Numbered from the stretch's first letter, positions 33,878 through 42,911 are shown. The stretch: DNA of 50,923 nt from Pseudomonadota bacterium (GCA_030538605.1 JAUNTQ010000015.1:1-50923); one strand, 5' to 3'. Notes: a model not told the origin generated them from the letters alone. Translations and numbers: made by a program.

Positions 33878-34894
33878 ATGCCCAAATCCATCTCCCTGAC
33901 CCGCTACCTCGTTGAAAAGCAGCGCATCGACGGCCACATCCCCGCGCAGCTTCGCCTGCTCATCGAAGTCGTCGCCCGCGCCTGCAAGCGCATCAGCCTG
34001 GCCGTGAACAAAGGCGCCGTTGGCGGCGTGCTGGGCAGCGCGGGCAGCGAAAACGTGCAGGGCGAAGTGCAGAAAAAGCTCGACATCATCGCCAACGAAG
34101 TGCTCATCGAAGCCAACGAATGGGGCGGCCACCTGGCGGCCATGGCCAGCGAGGAAATGGACAGCATCTACCTCGTGCCCAACCGCTACCCCAAGGGCGA
34201 ATACCTGCTGCTGATGGACCCGCTCGACGGCTCCAGCAACATCGACGTCAACGTCAGCATCGGCACCATCTTCAGCGTGCTCAAAATGCCCGAAGGCGAC
34301 CGCGGCGTCGAAGAAGGCGACTTTCTGCAACCCGGCCGCTGCCAGGTGGCCGCAGGCTACTGCGTCTATGGCCCGCAAACCACCCTCGTGCTCACCGTGG
34401 GCGACGGCGTGGCCAGCTTCACGCTCGACCGCGAGCAAGGCAGCTTCGTGCTCACCGAAGACAACATCCGCATCCCCGAAGACACACGCGAATTCGCCAT
34501 CAACATGAGCAACCTGCGCCACTGGGACGCGCCCGTGCGCCGCTACATCGACGAATGCCTGGCAGGCACCGAAGGCCCGCGCGGCAAGGACTTCAACATG
34601 CGCTGGATCGCCAGCATGGTGGCCGACGTGCACCGCATCATGACCCGCGGCGGCGTGTTCATGTACCCCTGGGACAAGCGCGAACCCCACAAACCCGGCA
34701 AGCTGCGCCTGATGTACGAAGCCAACCCCATGGCCTGGCTTATCGAGCAAGCCGGCGGTGCCGCCACCAACGGCCGCGAGCGCATCCTCGACGTGCAGCC
34801 CACCCAGCTGCACGAGCGCGTCAGCGTCATCCTGGGCAGCAAGAACGAAGTCGACCGCGCCACCCAGTACCACCTCGACACCATCGGCAAATAG
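33878..34894 (+). CDS. fbp: Class 1 fructose-1,6-bisphosphatase
   Basis: This 338-residue protein starts [20 protein letters not shown]. It shows the class 1 metal-site motif [20 protein letters not shown] and the lyase-like closing [17 protein letters not shown]. It hydrolyses fructose 1,6-bisphosphate to fructose 6-phosphate, the committed step of gluconeogenesis, in the cytoplasm. It follows pepN by 29 bp. The gene-dense layout continues with a convergent toxin-antitoxin pair 33 bp after its stop. Confidence 0.97.
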   Translation: MPKSISLTRYLVEKQRIDGHIPAQLRLLIEVVARACKRISLAVNKGAVGGVLGSAGSENVQGEVQKKLDIIANEVLIEANEWGGHLAAMASEEMDSIYLVPNRYPKGEYLLLMDPLDGSSNIDVNVSIGTIFSVLKMPEGDRGVEEGDFLQPGRCQVAAGYCVYGPQTTLVLTVGDGVASFTLDREQGSFVLTEDNIRIPEDTREFAINMSNLRHWDAPVRRYIDECLAGTEGPRGKDFNMRWIASMVADVHRIMTRGGVFMYPWDKREPHKPGKLRLMYEANPMAWLIEQAGGAATNGRERILDVQPTQLHERVSVILGSKNEVDRATQYHLDTIGK

Positions 34895-34927
34895 GCGCCG
34901 CCCGGCGTGCGGCCACCCGCGCGCGCC

Positions 34928-35446
34928 TCAAGCAAACAGCTTGGCCACCTGCGCCATGGGCAGAAACAGCCGCCGCGGCGTCGGCTGCAAGGGCTGAAAG
35001 TCGAAATGCCGGTAGAAACCCTCGGCCTGCGCATCTTTCGCATCCACGACCACCGCCATGGCCGCGATCTGCCGCGCGGCCTCCAGGCTGCGGCGCAGCG
35101 CATCGACCAGCAGGAAAGCCCCCACGCCCTGCCCTGCGGCTGAACGGTCTACCGCCAGCCGCCCCAACAGCGTGACGGGCAGTTGCCCATAGCGCGGCAG
35201 CCGCTTCATCAGCGCCGCAGGCAGCTCGTCCGCCGTGATGATGGAAGACGAGAGGGTGTAAAAGCCCAGCACCGTGGCATCGCCCGGCTGCGTCAGCACG
35301 AAAGGTGCGGCCACGCGCTTTTCAGCGTCCTGCCGCGCCTGCTCGCGCAGGTAGCGGTTCAGGTCTTCATGGCCGCAGTCGAACGACTGCCGCGCATGCG
35401 CTTTCACCAGCGGGCCGATGTGCTCGGGGGCAAGAACCAGCGCCAA
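34928..35446 (-). CDS. GNAT-family toxin (TacT/AtaT-like)
   Basis: The protein of about 172 residues has a GNAT core: LLGRLAVDRSAAGQGVGAFL (acetyl-CoA loop) and MAVVVDAKDAQAEGFYRHFD. It begins ALVLAPEHIGPLVKAHARQSFDCGHEDLNRYL, a start typical of GNAT toxins paired with DUF1778 antitoxins. Known members acetylate charged tRNA and block translation. The likely start is a TTG at 35446, immediately after the antitoxin stop and in the same frame. This unusual start may keep toxin synthesis low. The catalytic pattern looks intact. Confidence 0.88.
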   Translation of the reverse strand: MALVLAPEHIGPLVKAHARQSFDCGHEDLNRYLREQARQDAEKRVAAPFVLTQPGDATVLGFYTLSSSIITADELPAALMKRLPRYGQLPVTLLGRLAVDRSAAGQGVGAFLLVDALRRSLEAARQIAAMAVVVDAKDAQAEGFYRHFDFQPLQPTPRRLFLPMAQVAKLFA

Positions 35447-35743
35447 TCACAGCCCCGACTTCTGGCGATAGCTTTCCACCGCCTGTTGCAGGCGCGCCCC
35501 GGGCTCCGCAGGGGTCAGCAGCGCGGTCACGAAGGCCACCTGCTCCTCGCGGCTCAGGCGAATCACCTCGTGGTGGTGCACGATTTTCATGGCCGCCTCT
35601 TGCGTGCTGTCGATGACAAGCTCGCTCAGGGTGCGTCCGCTCAAAGACGCCGCACGCTGGAAAAAATCCTTTTGTTCGCTGGACACGCGCGCTTCAAGGC
35701 GCGCGTTGCGCGGCTTGTCCTGGGTTTCGGGTGTGTTCAGCAT
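35447..35743 (-). CDS. DUF1778 antitoxin (TacA-like)
   Basis: This 98-residue protein from the ATG at 35743 contains RNARLEARVSSEQKDFFQRAASLSGRTLSELVIDS, a ribbon-helix-helix DUF1778 domain. A toxin-binding tail (HHHEVIRLSREEQVAFVTALLTP) follows. It stops at 35447, directly abutting the TTG start of the GNAT toxin. An earlier ATG at 35770 adds nine residues and is less likely. The RHH domain should repress the operon jointly with the toxin. Confidence 0.87.
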   Translation of the reverse strand: MLNTPETQDKPRNARLEARVSSEQKDFFQRAASLSGRTLSELVIDSTQEAAMKIVHHHEVIRLSREEQVAFVTALLTPAEPGARLQQAVESYRQKSGL

Positions 35744-35828
35744 GAAGGGCCTCGCGAAGATGGGTTTCACCTCACAATGTACGCCAATTGTCCGTACACA
35801 ACCAGCATCTCACCATTTGTTATAAAAA

Positions 35829-35910
35829 AGGAGCTGCTTGCGCTAGTTATTATTCATTTTCAGATAGTTTCATATCTGAAAAAGTTTTAAAACGTACGCA
35901 ACCAGCTCCT
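35829..35910. repeat. Class A palindrome, copy 3 (divergent)
   Basis: The left arm begins AGGAGCTGCTTGCGCTAGTT and the right arm ends AACGTACGCAACCAGCTCCT. The inner hairpin CAGATA/TATCTG is preserved. This copy has drifted most (CTAG for GTAC on the left). It lies between two divergent genes, 85 bp upstream of the antitoxin start and 107 bp before the next ATG, so here it cannot be a terminator of either gene. Confidence 0.85.
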
Positions 35911-36017
35911 CTATTTAAATCATTCCTTGCCATCTTCCTCCCCCATCGCCACGCACGCTACCATGCGCCCCACACGCGCCCGCCCCGGTGGCGCGCTCTG
36001 CAAAGGAAAGCCCCGAG

Positions 36018-37508
36018 ATGATGAAAAGACGCGACTTTGCCCTTGGCCTGCCCACCGCCGCCGCACTGGCCCAGGCCCCCGCGCTGGCCCAGGCGCGCAA
36101 GGACAACGTGGTCATCGGCATGACGCTCGAGCCGCCCGGGCTTGACCCCACCGCCGGTGCCGCATCGGCCATCGCCGAAGTGGTGCTCTACAACGTCTTT
36201 GAAACGCTCACCCACATCGGCAGCGACGGCAGCGTCACCCCGCTGCTGGCCGAGCGCTGGAGCACCGCGCCCGATCTGCGCACCCACACCTTCCACCTGC
36301 GGCGCGGCGTGCGCTTTTCCAACGGCCAGCCCTTCAATGCGCAGGCCGTCAAGTTCAGCTTCGAGCGCGCCGCCAGCGACAAAAGCACCAACAAGGACAA
36401 GCGCACCTTCGCCGCCATGCAGCAAGTGCGCGTGGTGGATGACTACACCGTCGTCATCGTCAACGACGAACCCGATCCCGACTTTCTCTTCTACCTCGGC
36501 CAGGCCACGGCCATCATCGTCGAGCCCACCAGCGCCGACACCAATGCCACCACCCCCGTCGGCACCGGCCCCTACGTGCTCGACCGCTGGGCGCGCGGCT
36601 CATCGCTCACCCTGCGCGCCGCGCCCACCTGGCGCGACGCCGCCAGCGTGCGCATGCGCCGCGCCACCTTCCGCTTCATCAGCGACCCCGCCGCGCAAGT
36701 GGCCGCCGTCATGTCGGGCGACATCGACAGCTTCCCCCGCGTCACCCCGCGCGCGCTCGCGCAGTTCCGCGCCAGCCCCCGGCTGCAAACCATCGTCAAC
36801 GGCTCGCGCGCCAAGACCGTGCTCGCCCTCAACAACGCCCGCGCGCCGCTCAGCGACGTGCGCGTGCGCCGCGCCATCGGCATGGCCATCGACCGCCGCG
36901 CCGTCATCGCCGGCGCGGGCGACGGCCTGGGCGTGCCCATCGGCAGCCACTACGTGCCCAGCGCCCCCGGCTACGTAGACACCACCGGCGTCAACCCCTA
37001 CGACCCCGACCGCGCCCGCGCCCTGCTCAAGGAAGCCGGCGTCACTACCCCCCTGCGCCTCAGCCTCGTGCTGCCGCCCCCGCCCTACGCGCGCCAGGGC
37101 GGCGAGGTCATCGTCGCCCAACTGGCGCAAGTGGGCATCACCGCGCGCGTACAAAACGTCGAATGGGCGCAATGGCTGGCCAACACCTACGGCGGCGCGC
37201 GCAACTACGACATGACCATCATCAGCCACGTCGAGCCGTTCGACCTGGGCAACTTCGCCAAGCCCGACTATTACTGGGGCTACCAGAACCCGCGCTTCAC
37301 CGCCCTGTTCGACCAGATGCGCGCCACCGTCGACCCCGCGCAGCGCCAGAAACTGCTCGCTGACGCGCAGCGCCTGCTGGCCGAAGACGCCGCCCTCGTC
37401 TGGCTCTTCCAGCCGCAGTGGCTCACCGTAGCCAACCGGCGTCTGCAAGGGCTGTGGCAGGACATGCCCATCTTCGTCAACGAACTGAGCCAACTGCACT
37501 GGACATGA
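36018..37508 (+). CDS. Peptide/oligopeptide-type ABC binding protein (SBP family 5)
   Basis: This 496-residue protein has a Tat-like export signal (MMKRRDFALGLPTAAALAQA). The mature domain is of the dipeptide/nickel-binding class: TLEPPGLDPTAGAASAIAEV, TFHLRRGVRFSNGQPFNAQA, and YDPDRARALLKEAGVTTP. A ribosome-binding site (AAAGGAAAG) precedes the paired ATGs; the first is used. The stop overlaps the start of an amidase gene as ATGA, so the two are translationally coupled. No permease or ATPase gene is nearby. The coupling suggests the ligand is an amide or a product of amide breakdown. Confidence 0.87.
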   Translation: MMKRRDFALGLPTAAALAQAPALAQARKDNVVIGMTLEPPGLDPTAGAASAIAEVVLYNVFETLTHIGSDGSVTPLLAERWSTAPDLRTHTFHLRRGVRFSNGQPFNAQAVKFSFERAASDKSTNKDKRTFAAMQQVRVVDDYTVVIVNDEPDPDFLFYLGQATAIIVEPTSADTNATTPVGTGPYVLDRWARGSSLTLRAAPTWRDAASVRMRRATFRFISDPAAQVAAVMSGDIDSFPRVTPRALAQFRASPRLQTIVNGSRAKTVLALNNARAPLSDVRVRRAIGMAIDRRAVIAGAGDGLGVPIGSHYVPSAPGYVDTTGVNPYDPDRARALLKEAGVTTPLRLSLVLPPPPYARQGGEVIVAQLAQVGITARVQNVEWAQWLANTYGGARNYDMTIISHVEPFDLGNFAKPDYYWGYQNPRFTALFDQMRATVDPAQRQKLLADAQRLLAEDAALVWLFQPQWLTVANRRLQGLWQDMPIFVNELSQLHWT

Positions 37509-38953
37509 GCGCCGCCCTGCACACCCTTGCTGCCCACCAGCTGCTGAGCGGCTACCGCCTGCGCCAGTTCTCGCCCGTCGAAGTGCTGCGCGACGTGCTC
37601 TGCCAGATCGCCCGCTGGGAACCCCACCTCGACGCCACCTGGCGGCTGCGCTCAGACGCGGCTTTGGCCGAAGCCCGCGCCAGCGAAGCCCGCTGGCGGC
37701 AGGGCCGCCCGCGCGGCCTGCTCGACGGCGTGCCCATCACCATCAAGGACAACATCGCCACCCATGGCGACCCCACCCCGCTCGGCACCCGCGCCACACC
37801 CCTCACCCCCGCCGCCGCCGACGCCCCGCCCGCCGCCCGCGTGCGCGAAGCCGGTGCCATCGTCATCGGCAAAACCACCATGCCCGACTACGGCATGCTC
37901 TCCTCCGGCCTGTCCACCTTCCACCGCATCGCGCGCAACCCCTGGGACTTGTCCCGCACCCCCGGCGGCAGCAGCGCCGGCGCGGGCGCTGCCTGCGCTG
38001 CGGGCTACGGCCCGCTGCACCTGGGCACCGACATCGGCGGCTCCATCCGCCTGCCCGCCGGCTGGTGCGGCATCGTCGGCTTCAAGCCCAGCCTGGGCCG
38101 CGTGCCCATCGACCCGCCCTACATGGGCCGCGCCGCCGGCCCCATGACCCGCAGCGTGCGCGACGCCGCCCTGCTCATGCAGGCGCTGGCCGAGCCTGAT
38201 CTGCGCGACAGCATGGCCCTGCCCCCGCAGCCCATCGACTGGCCCGCCACCTGGCGCCAGCCCTTGCCCCTGCGTGGCTTGCGCATCGGCCTCATGCTGG
38301 ACGCAGGGTGCGGCCTACCCGTCGAGCCCGCCATCACCGCCGCCGTCACCCGCGCCGCCCAGCTGCTCGCCGCCGAAGGCGCGGTGATCGAGCCCATGCC
38401 CCCCGTCATGACACCCGAGCTGCTCACCGGGCTTGACCACTTCTGGCGCATGCGCAGCCTCATCGACCTCGACGCCCTGCCCCCGCAAGCGCGCCAGCAC
38501 GTGCTGCCCGCCATCGGCCAATGGGCCGAATCCGCCCGCACCATGAGCGGGCCCGACGTCTTCCAGGCCTGGACCAGCACCCACGCCACCCGCGTCGCCG
38601 CGCAGCGCGCCATGGCCCCGTTCGACTACGTCCTCAGCCCCACCGCCCCCTGCGGCCCCGCCCCCTTCGACTGGCCCAGCCCCACCAACGACCCCCTGCG
38701 CGGGCTGGAACACATCGGCTTCACCGTGCCTTGGAACATGGGCGAGCAGCCCGCCCTCTCGCTCAATGGCGGCTACAGCGCCTCTGGCCTGCCCATCGGC
38801 GTGCAATTCATCGGCCAGCGCTTCGACGACCTGGGCGTGCTGCGCCTGGCCCAGGCCTTCGAGTCATTGCGCGACGCCCAGCGCCCCTGGCCCGAACCGC
38901 CACCGGCAACGGCTGAGACACCACCGGCAACGCAGCCATCGCCCGCTTCGTAG
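37505..38953 (+). CDS. Amidase-signature enzyme
   Basis: This 482-residue protein has the Ser-cisSer-Lys triad of the amidase signature family: Lys81 (PITIKDNIATHG), Ser156 (PGGSSAGAGAA) and Ser180 (GTDIGGSIRLPAGW). No signal peptide is present, so it acts in the cytoplasm. The family covers amidases, GatA-like proteins and hydrolases of carbamoyl or acyl amides; the substrate is not readable. It is coupled by an ATGA overlap to the binding protein upstream, suggesting uptake and hydrolysis of one amide. The C-terminus is proline- and threonine-rich. Confidence 0.9.
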   Translation: MSAALHTLAAHQLLSGYRLRQFSPVEVLRDVLCQIARWEPHLDATWRLRSDAALAEARASEARWRQGRPRGLLDGVPITIKDNIATHGDPTPLGTRATPLTPAAADAPPAARVREAGAIVIGKTTMPDYGMLSSGLSTFHRIARNPWDLSRTPGGSSAGAGAACAAGYGPLHLGTDIGGSIRLPAGWCGIVGFKPSLGRVPIDPPYMGRAAGPMTRSVRDAALLMQALAEPDLRDSMALPPQPIDWPATWRQPLPLRGLRIGLMLDAGCGLPVEPAITAAVTRAAQLLAAEGAVIEPMPPVMTPELLTGLDHFWRMRSLIDLDALPPQARQHVLPAIGQWAESARTMSGPDVFQAWTSTHATRVAAQRAMAPFDYVLSPTAPCGPAPFDWPSPTNDPLRGLEHIGFTVPWNMGEQPALSLNGGYSASGLPIGVQFIGQRFDDLGVLRLAQAFESLRDAQRPWPEPPPATAETPPATQPSPAS

Positions 38954-38962
38954 AATGAAAGC

Positions 38963-39808
38963 GTGACCTTTCCCGCCAACCCCGACCTCCATTGCCACTC
39001 CGTCATCTCCGACGGCACCCTCACGCCCGAGGAACTCGCCGCCCGCGCGGTCGCCAACGGCGTTGACCTCTGGGCCCTCACCGATCACGACGAAGTCGGC
39101 GGCCAGCAGCGTGCCATCGAAGCCGCGCAAGCCCACGGCCTGCCTTACCTCACCGGCGTCGAAATATCCGTCACCTTTGCCGACCAGACGGTGCACATCG
39201 TCGGCCTCGGCTTCGACCACACCGACCCCCGCATCACCGAAGGCCTGGCCGACACGCGCGACGGGCGCGGCCCCCGCGCCGTCGAAATGGGTGCGCAACT
39301 GGCCAAGGCCGGCATCCACGGCGCGTATGAAGGCGCGCTCAAGCACGCAGGCAACCCGCGCCTCATCTCCCGCACTCACTTCGCGCGCTTTCTCGTCGAA
39401 ACAGGTGTGTGCAAAGACACCCCCGAGGTCTTTCGCAAATACCTCACCGAAGGCAAACCCGGCTACGTGCCCCACCGCTGGGCCAAGTTGGGCGACGCCG
39501 TGCAGTGGATCACCCAAAGCGGCGGCGTGGCCGTCATCGCGCACCCCGCGCGCTACCGTTTCACCCCCACCGAGGAATACGCCCTCTTCACCGAATTCAA
39601 GGCCCACGGCGGCCAGGGCGTCGAAGTCGTCACCGGCAGCCACACCGCAGCCGAAGCCCTGCGCTACGCCGACACCGCCCGCGAATTCGGCCTGGCCGCC
39701 TCGCGCGGCAGCGACTTCCACAGCCCCGACGAAAGCCACACCGACCTCGGCAAACTGCCCCCCCTGCCCCCCGGCCTCACTCCCATATGGGAGCTGCTGC
39801 CGCGCTGA
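38963..39808 (+). CDS. PHP-domain phosphoesterase (RNase AM/YciV-like)
   Basis: This 281-residue protein from a GTG start has PHP motifs: DLHCHSVISDGTLTPEEL (HxH...D), DLWALTDHDEVGGQQRAI, VEISV, VAVIAHPARY and SRGSDFHSP. It resembles E. coli YciV/RNase AM, which removes nucleotides from 5' ends of rRNA and hydrolyses nucleoside 3',5'-bisphosphates. That activity is inferred from family. It begins 9 bp after the amidase stop. A YciO/Sua5-type gene follows after 33 bp, an adjacency seen in many gamma- and betaproteobacteria. Confidence 0.88.
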   Translation: MTFPANPDLHCHSVISDGTLTPEELAARAVANGVDLWALTDHDEVGGQQRAIEAAQAHGLPYLTGVEISVTFADQTVHIVGLGFDHTDPRITEGLADTRDGRGPRAVEMGAQLAKAGIHGAYEGALKHAGNPRLISRTHFARFLVETGVCKDTPEVFRKYLTEGKPGYVPHRWAKLGDAVQWITQSGGVAVIAHPARYRFTPTEEYALFTEFKAHGGQGVEVVTGSHTAAEALRYADTAREFGLAASRGSDFHSPDESHTDLGKLPPLPPGLTPIWELLPR

Positions 39809-39841
39809 ATCGAATCAAACGCGTGCGCAATCAATCCACCC

Positions 39842-40465
39842 ATGGCCCAGCTCTTCACCGTCCACCCCGACAACCCGCAGCCCCGCCTGCTCAGGCAAGC
39901 CGCCGACCTGCTGCGCAAAGGCCAGGTGCTGGCCGTGCCCACCGACTCCAGCTATGCGCTGGCCTGCCAGCTCGACGACAAGGCCGCCGCCGACAGCCTG
40001 CGCCACATCCGGCAGGTGGACGACAAGCACCACCTCACCCTGCTGTGCCGCGACCTGAGCGAGCTGGCCAGCTATGCGCGCGTGGACAACACGCAGTTCC
40101 GCCTGCTCAAGCTCGGCACGCCCGGCCCCTTCACCTTCATCCTCGAAGCCAGCAAGGAAGTGCCCCGCCGCCTGAGCCACCCCCAGCGCAAAACCATCGG
40201 TCTGCGCGTGCCCGCACACAAAGCCCTGCTGGCCTTGCTGGAGCTGCACGGCGCGCCGCTGCTGGCCACCACCCTCATCCTGCCCGGTGAGCAAGAGCCG
40301 CTGGCCGAGCCCGACGCCATCCGAGAGCAACTCGAACGCCAGGTGGCCGCCGTCATCGACGCCGGCGCCTGCCCGCAGCAGCCCACCACCGTGATCGACC
40401 TCACCGGCGACACCCCCGCCGTGCTGCGCGAAGGCGGCGGCGATCCCCGGCAGCTCGGGCTTTGA
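39842..40465 (+). CDS. YciO/Sua5/YrdC-type protein
   Basis: This 207-residue protein starts MAQLFTVHPDNPQPRLLRQA. It shows the YrdC-fold signatures VLAVPTDSSYALACQL, KHHLTLLCRDLSELASYA and PGPFTFILEASKEVPRRL. It belongs to the YciO branch by length and context (next to a YciV-like PHP gene). True threonylcarbamoyl-AMP synthases often have a KRP near the start of the domain; here DDKHHLTLL is found. tRNA t6A synthesis is therefore possible but not certain. A class A palindrome lies 107 bp downstream. Confidence 0.85.
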   Translation: MAQLFTVHPDNPQPRLLRQAADLLRKGQVLAVPTDSSYALACQLDDKAAADSLRHIRQVDDKHHLTLLCRDLSELASYARVDNTQFRLLKLGTPGPFTFILEASKEVPRRLSHPQRKTIGLRVPAHKALLALLELHGAPLLATTLILPGEQEPLAEPDAIREQLERQVAAVIDAGACPQQPTTVIDLTGDTPAVLREGGGDPRQLGL

Positions 40466-40572
40466 GCCGCACCCAAGCAAAAGAGCCGCGCCAAGCGAAG
40501 CCCGGCATGCCCCGTCGGAACAACCCCGAACGCCGCAGCACCCTGTTCAGACTGTGATTGCTGCATCGAAAA

Positions 40573-40664
40573 AAAATAGTAGCTGCTTGCGTACGTTTTT
40601 AGGTGAATTCAGATGAAAAACCATCTGAAAATGCCTAAAAACGTACGCAAGAAGCTACTATTTT
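40573..40664. repeat. Class A palindrome, copy 4
   Basis: The arms AAAATAGTAGCTGCTTGCG followed by TACGTTTTTAGG and CCTAAAAACGTACGC followed by AAGAAGCTACTATTTT pair over 31 bp with one mismatch, the same G/A position as in copies 1 and 2. The inner TCAGATG/CATCTGA forms a second short hairpin. The element lies between the convergent yciO-type and glycine-zipper genes. Outer AGT/ACT bases differ from the other copies but remain paired. Confidence 0.9.
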
Positions 40665-40697
40665 GTTAATAACTTGGCGGTTACATCCTGTCCAAGA

Positions 40698-41258
40698 TCA
40701 CGCCCCGCCCTTGCCCCCTTCATCCACGCGCTGCCAAGCCGCCAGGCCACGGGCGCGGGCCTGCTCCCAACTCAGGCGCGACTTACCCTTGAGCAATTCC
40801 CAGTCGCGCTGCAAATCGGCCTCGGCCACGTCCCAGCTCTTGCCTGCGTAGCGCTCGCGCCCCTGGTAGCCCAGGCGATAGGCCGGCGCGTAGTCGTCCT
40901 CATAGCTGTACGCAGTGGCATGGTCAGGCTCACCCACGTGGTTCTCGCGCCAGTAGTCGTAGTTCTCGTCACCCGCGCGCACAGCCGCGTAACCGCCCAG
41001 CGCACCCGCCACGGCGCCGATGGCGCTGCCCGCCAGAATGCCCACCGGGCCGCCCACCGCCGCGCCGGCTGCCGCACCCACGGCCGCACCGGCCATCACG
41101 CCGCCGCCCATGACGACGGAGTTGGCTTCGGACGCGCGCTCTTCGGGCGTCATCGGCTCTTGCGCCTTCAGGCGCGGGTCTTGCGACGGAATGCCCGCAG
41201 GTGCAGCCGTCGGCGGCTCCTCGGGCGGGGCGGTATTGGTTTTCGGGTCTTGGCTCAT
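40698..41258 (-). CDS. Glycine-zipper domain protein
   Basis: This 186-residue protein has a disordered, proline-rich N-terminus (residues 1-45). A glycine zipper follows at about 48-95 (GAAVGAAAGAAVGGPVGILA, GSAIGAVAGALGGYAAVRAG), then a charged aromatic C-terminal part (ENYDYWRENHV, YEDDYAPAYRLGYQGRERYA, DLQRDWELLKGKSRLSWEQA). No signal peptide is visible. Similar stress-related proteins with CsbD-like or phage-lysin-like tails occur in Burkholderiales. Function is unknown. The two minus-strand genes here are not tightly spaced (53 bp). Confidence 0.7.
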   Translation of the reverse strand: MSQDPKTNTAPPEEPPTAAPAGIPSQDPRLKAQEPMTPEERASEANSVVMGGGVMAGAAVGAAAGAAVGGPVGILAGSAIGAVAGALGGYAAVRAGDENYDYWRENHVGEPDHATAYSYEDDYAPAYRLGYQGRERYAGKSWDVAEADLQRDWELLKGKSRLSWEQARARGLAAWQRVDEGGKGGA

Positions 41259-41311
41259 GGCTTGGCTCCTGGTTCAGGTGAAATATCCGGCTGGCCGCGC
41301 TATCGGAGCGC

Positions 41312-41749
41312 TCACAGCTTGCCCGCCGCAGCGGCCTCGGCGCGGCGGCTGGGGTCAACCAACTCTTCGATGACCAGCGTGCGATAGAGATACGCCAGCG
41401 CCGCGCCCGCGGCGTCCAGCAAGGTGCCCAGTGCTTCGGTATCGGCGTCGGCCACCTCGATCAGCACACCCACCTTGCCGGCGCGTGCCAGCTCGACAAA
41501 GCGCAGCATGAACTGGTCTTCGCGCCCCACCGAAGGTGCGCCGCCGACCTCTGCCGCGCGCTCGGCAAAGGCTTGCTCGATGGCATCGGGCGCGGCCAGC
41601 GTCACCTTGCCCACACCGGGCAGCGCGGCCACCTGCTCGGCTGCCGCGCGCGCGGCGGGCAGGTCGCTGAACATGGTGAACACATGGTCGGTGGGGTAAT
41701 ACGCGCCACGCATGGTGTAGTGGCTGCTGTCGGGGGCAAATGCGCTCAT
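41312..41749 (-). CDS. Small protein of unknown function, stress-protein-like fold
   Basis: This 145-residue protein from the ATG at 41749 has a GGAG-like sequence (AAGGAGCCCCGCC) upstream. HVFTMFSDLPAARAAAEQVA followed by GVGKVTLAAPDAI and KVGVLIEVADADTEALGTLL suggest a beta-alpha-beta layout like heat/general stress proteins of the YflT type. That resemblance is weak. The upstream open frame is not protein-like. It precedes the glycine-zipper gene on the same strand; a shared stress role is a guess. Confidence 0.6.
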   Translation of the reverse strand: MSAFAPDSSHYTMRGAYYPTDHVFTMFSDLPAARAAAEQVAALPGVGKVTLAAPDAIEQAFAERAAEVGGAPSVGREDQFMLRFVELARAGKVGVLIEVADADTEALGTLLDAAGAALAYLYRTLVIEELVDPSRRAEAAAAGKL

Positions 41750-41885
41750 GGCGGGGCTCCTTCGTCGTTGGCTCAATCGGCTTGCAACCATTGTTGCCCC
41801 CCGCCCCTGCCCCACCTGTAGGAAAGCCGCCTGCATCCCCCCCGGACGGTGCGCCGCACCGGGCGCATCGACAAAGCGAGCGCGC

Positions 41886-42911
41886 TCAGCCCGCCTCGGC
41901 CAGCTCGCTGGCCAGATGCGCCCGGGCCTGGGCCGCCACCTCGCGTGCCGGCAGCGGCTTGCGCCTGTGGTCGCTCCACACCTGGCGCCACAGGCGCGCG
42001 CCGCGCCGCCCGTGGTGCAGGCCCAGCATGTGGCGCGCAATGGCCGACCAGGGCGTGCCGTCTTCCACCGCCTCGCGCGCCATGTAATCGACCATGGCCG
42101 CCTCCACCTCGTCCTGCGTGATGGGGTTGGGCGCGCCGTTCAAGAAGCGCGCGTCCCAGCCGGTCATCATCCACGGGTGGTGATAGGCCTCGCGCCCCAC
42201 CATCACGCCATCGACGTGTTGCAGGTGCCCGGCAATCTGCTCGTCGGTCGTCACGCCGCCGTTCAGCACGATGGTCAGGTGCGGAAAGTCGCGCTTGAGC
42301 TGGTACACCAACTCGTAACGCAGCGGCGGAATCTCGCGGTTTTCCTTCGGCGACAAGCCCTTGAGCCACGCATTGCGCGCATGCACGATGAAGACACCGC
42401 AGCCCGCCTCGGCCACCGTGCCCACGAAATCGCGCACGAAGGCGTAGCTCTCGTCCTTGTCGATGCCGATGCGGTGCTTCACCGTCACCGGCACATCCAC
42501 CGCATCCACCATCGCCTTCACGCCATCGGCCACCAGTTGCGGCTCGGCCATCAGGCAGGCGCCAAACGCACCGCGCTGCACGCGCTCGCTCGGGCAGCCG
42601 CAGTTGAGGTTGATCTCGTCATACCCCCAGCGCGCGCCAATGGCCGCACAGCGCGCCAGGTCAGCCGCATCGCTGCCCCCCAGCTGCAAGGCCAGCGGCC
42701 GCTCCACCGCGTCATGGCGCAAATGCCGCCGCTCGCCGCCATGCAGCAAGCCGCCGGTGGTCACCATCTCGGTATAAAGCCGCGTGTTTTTCGTCAGCAG
42801 CCGGTGCAGGTAGCGGCAGTGCTTGTCCGTCCAATCGAGCATCGGCGCAACGGACAGGCGCCAGGGGCTGGGCGGGGGGGGAGCGCAGGCAGGTTTGTTG
42901 GTGGAAGTCAC
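41886..42911 (-). CDS. dusA: tRNA-dihydrouridine(20/20a) synthase
   Basis: From a GTG at 42911 the protein has 341 residues. It starts TSTNKPACAPPPPSPWRLSV and runs into VAPMLDWTDKHCRYLHRLLT, the DusA N-terminus. NLNCGCPSERVQRGAFGACL holds the catalytic Cys, VKHRIGIDKDESY and NGGVTTDEQ follow, and GVMVGREAYHHPW binds FMN. DusA reduces uridine 20/20a in the tRNA D-loop. An upstream frame to 43025 overlaps the AI-2E-type gene and lacks conservation. It is 61 bp downstream of that gene, probably in one transcript. Confidence 0.94.
   Translation of the reverse strand: MTSTNKPACAPPPPSPWRLSVAPMLDWTDKHCRYLHRLLTKNTRLYTEMVTTGGLLHGGERRHLRHDAVERPLALQLGGSDAADLARCAAIGARWGYDEINLNCGCPSERVQRGAFGACLMAEPQLVADGVKAMVDAVDVPVTVKHRIGIDKDESYAFVRDFVGTVAEAGCGVFIVHARNAWLKGLSPKENREIPPLRYELVYQLKRDFPHLTIVLNGGVTTDEQIAGHLQHVDGVMVGREAYHHPWMMTGWDARFLNGAPNPITQDEVEAAMVDYMAREAVEDGTPWSAIARHMLGLHHGRRGARLWRQVWSDHRRKPLPAREVAAQARAHLASELAEAG

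Noticed and set aside
36018-38953. A complete peptide ABC transporter operon
   Set aside because: Only the binding protein is present; the next gene is an amidase and the following ones are a phosphoesterase and a YciO-type gene.
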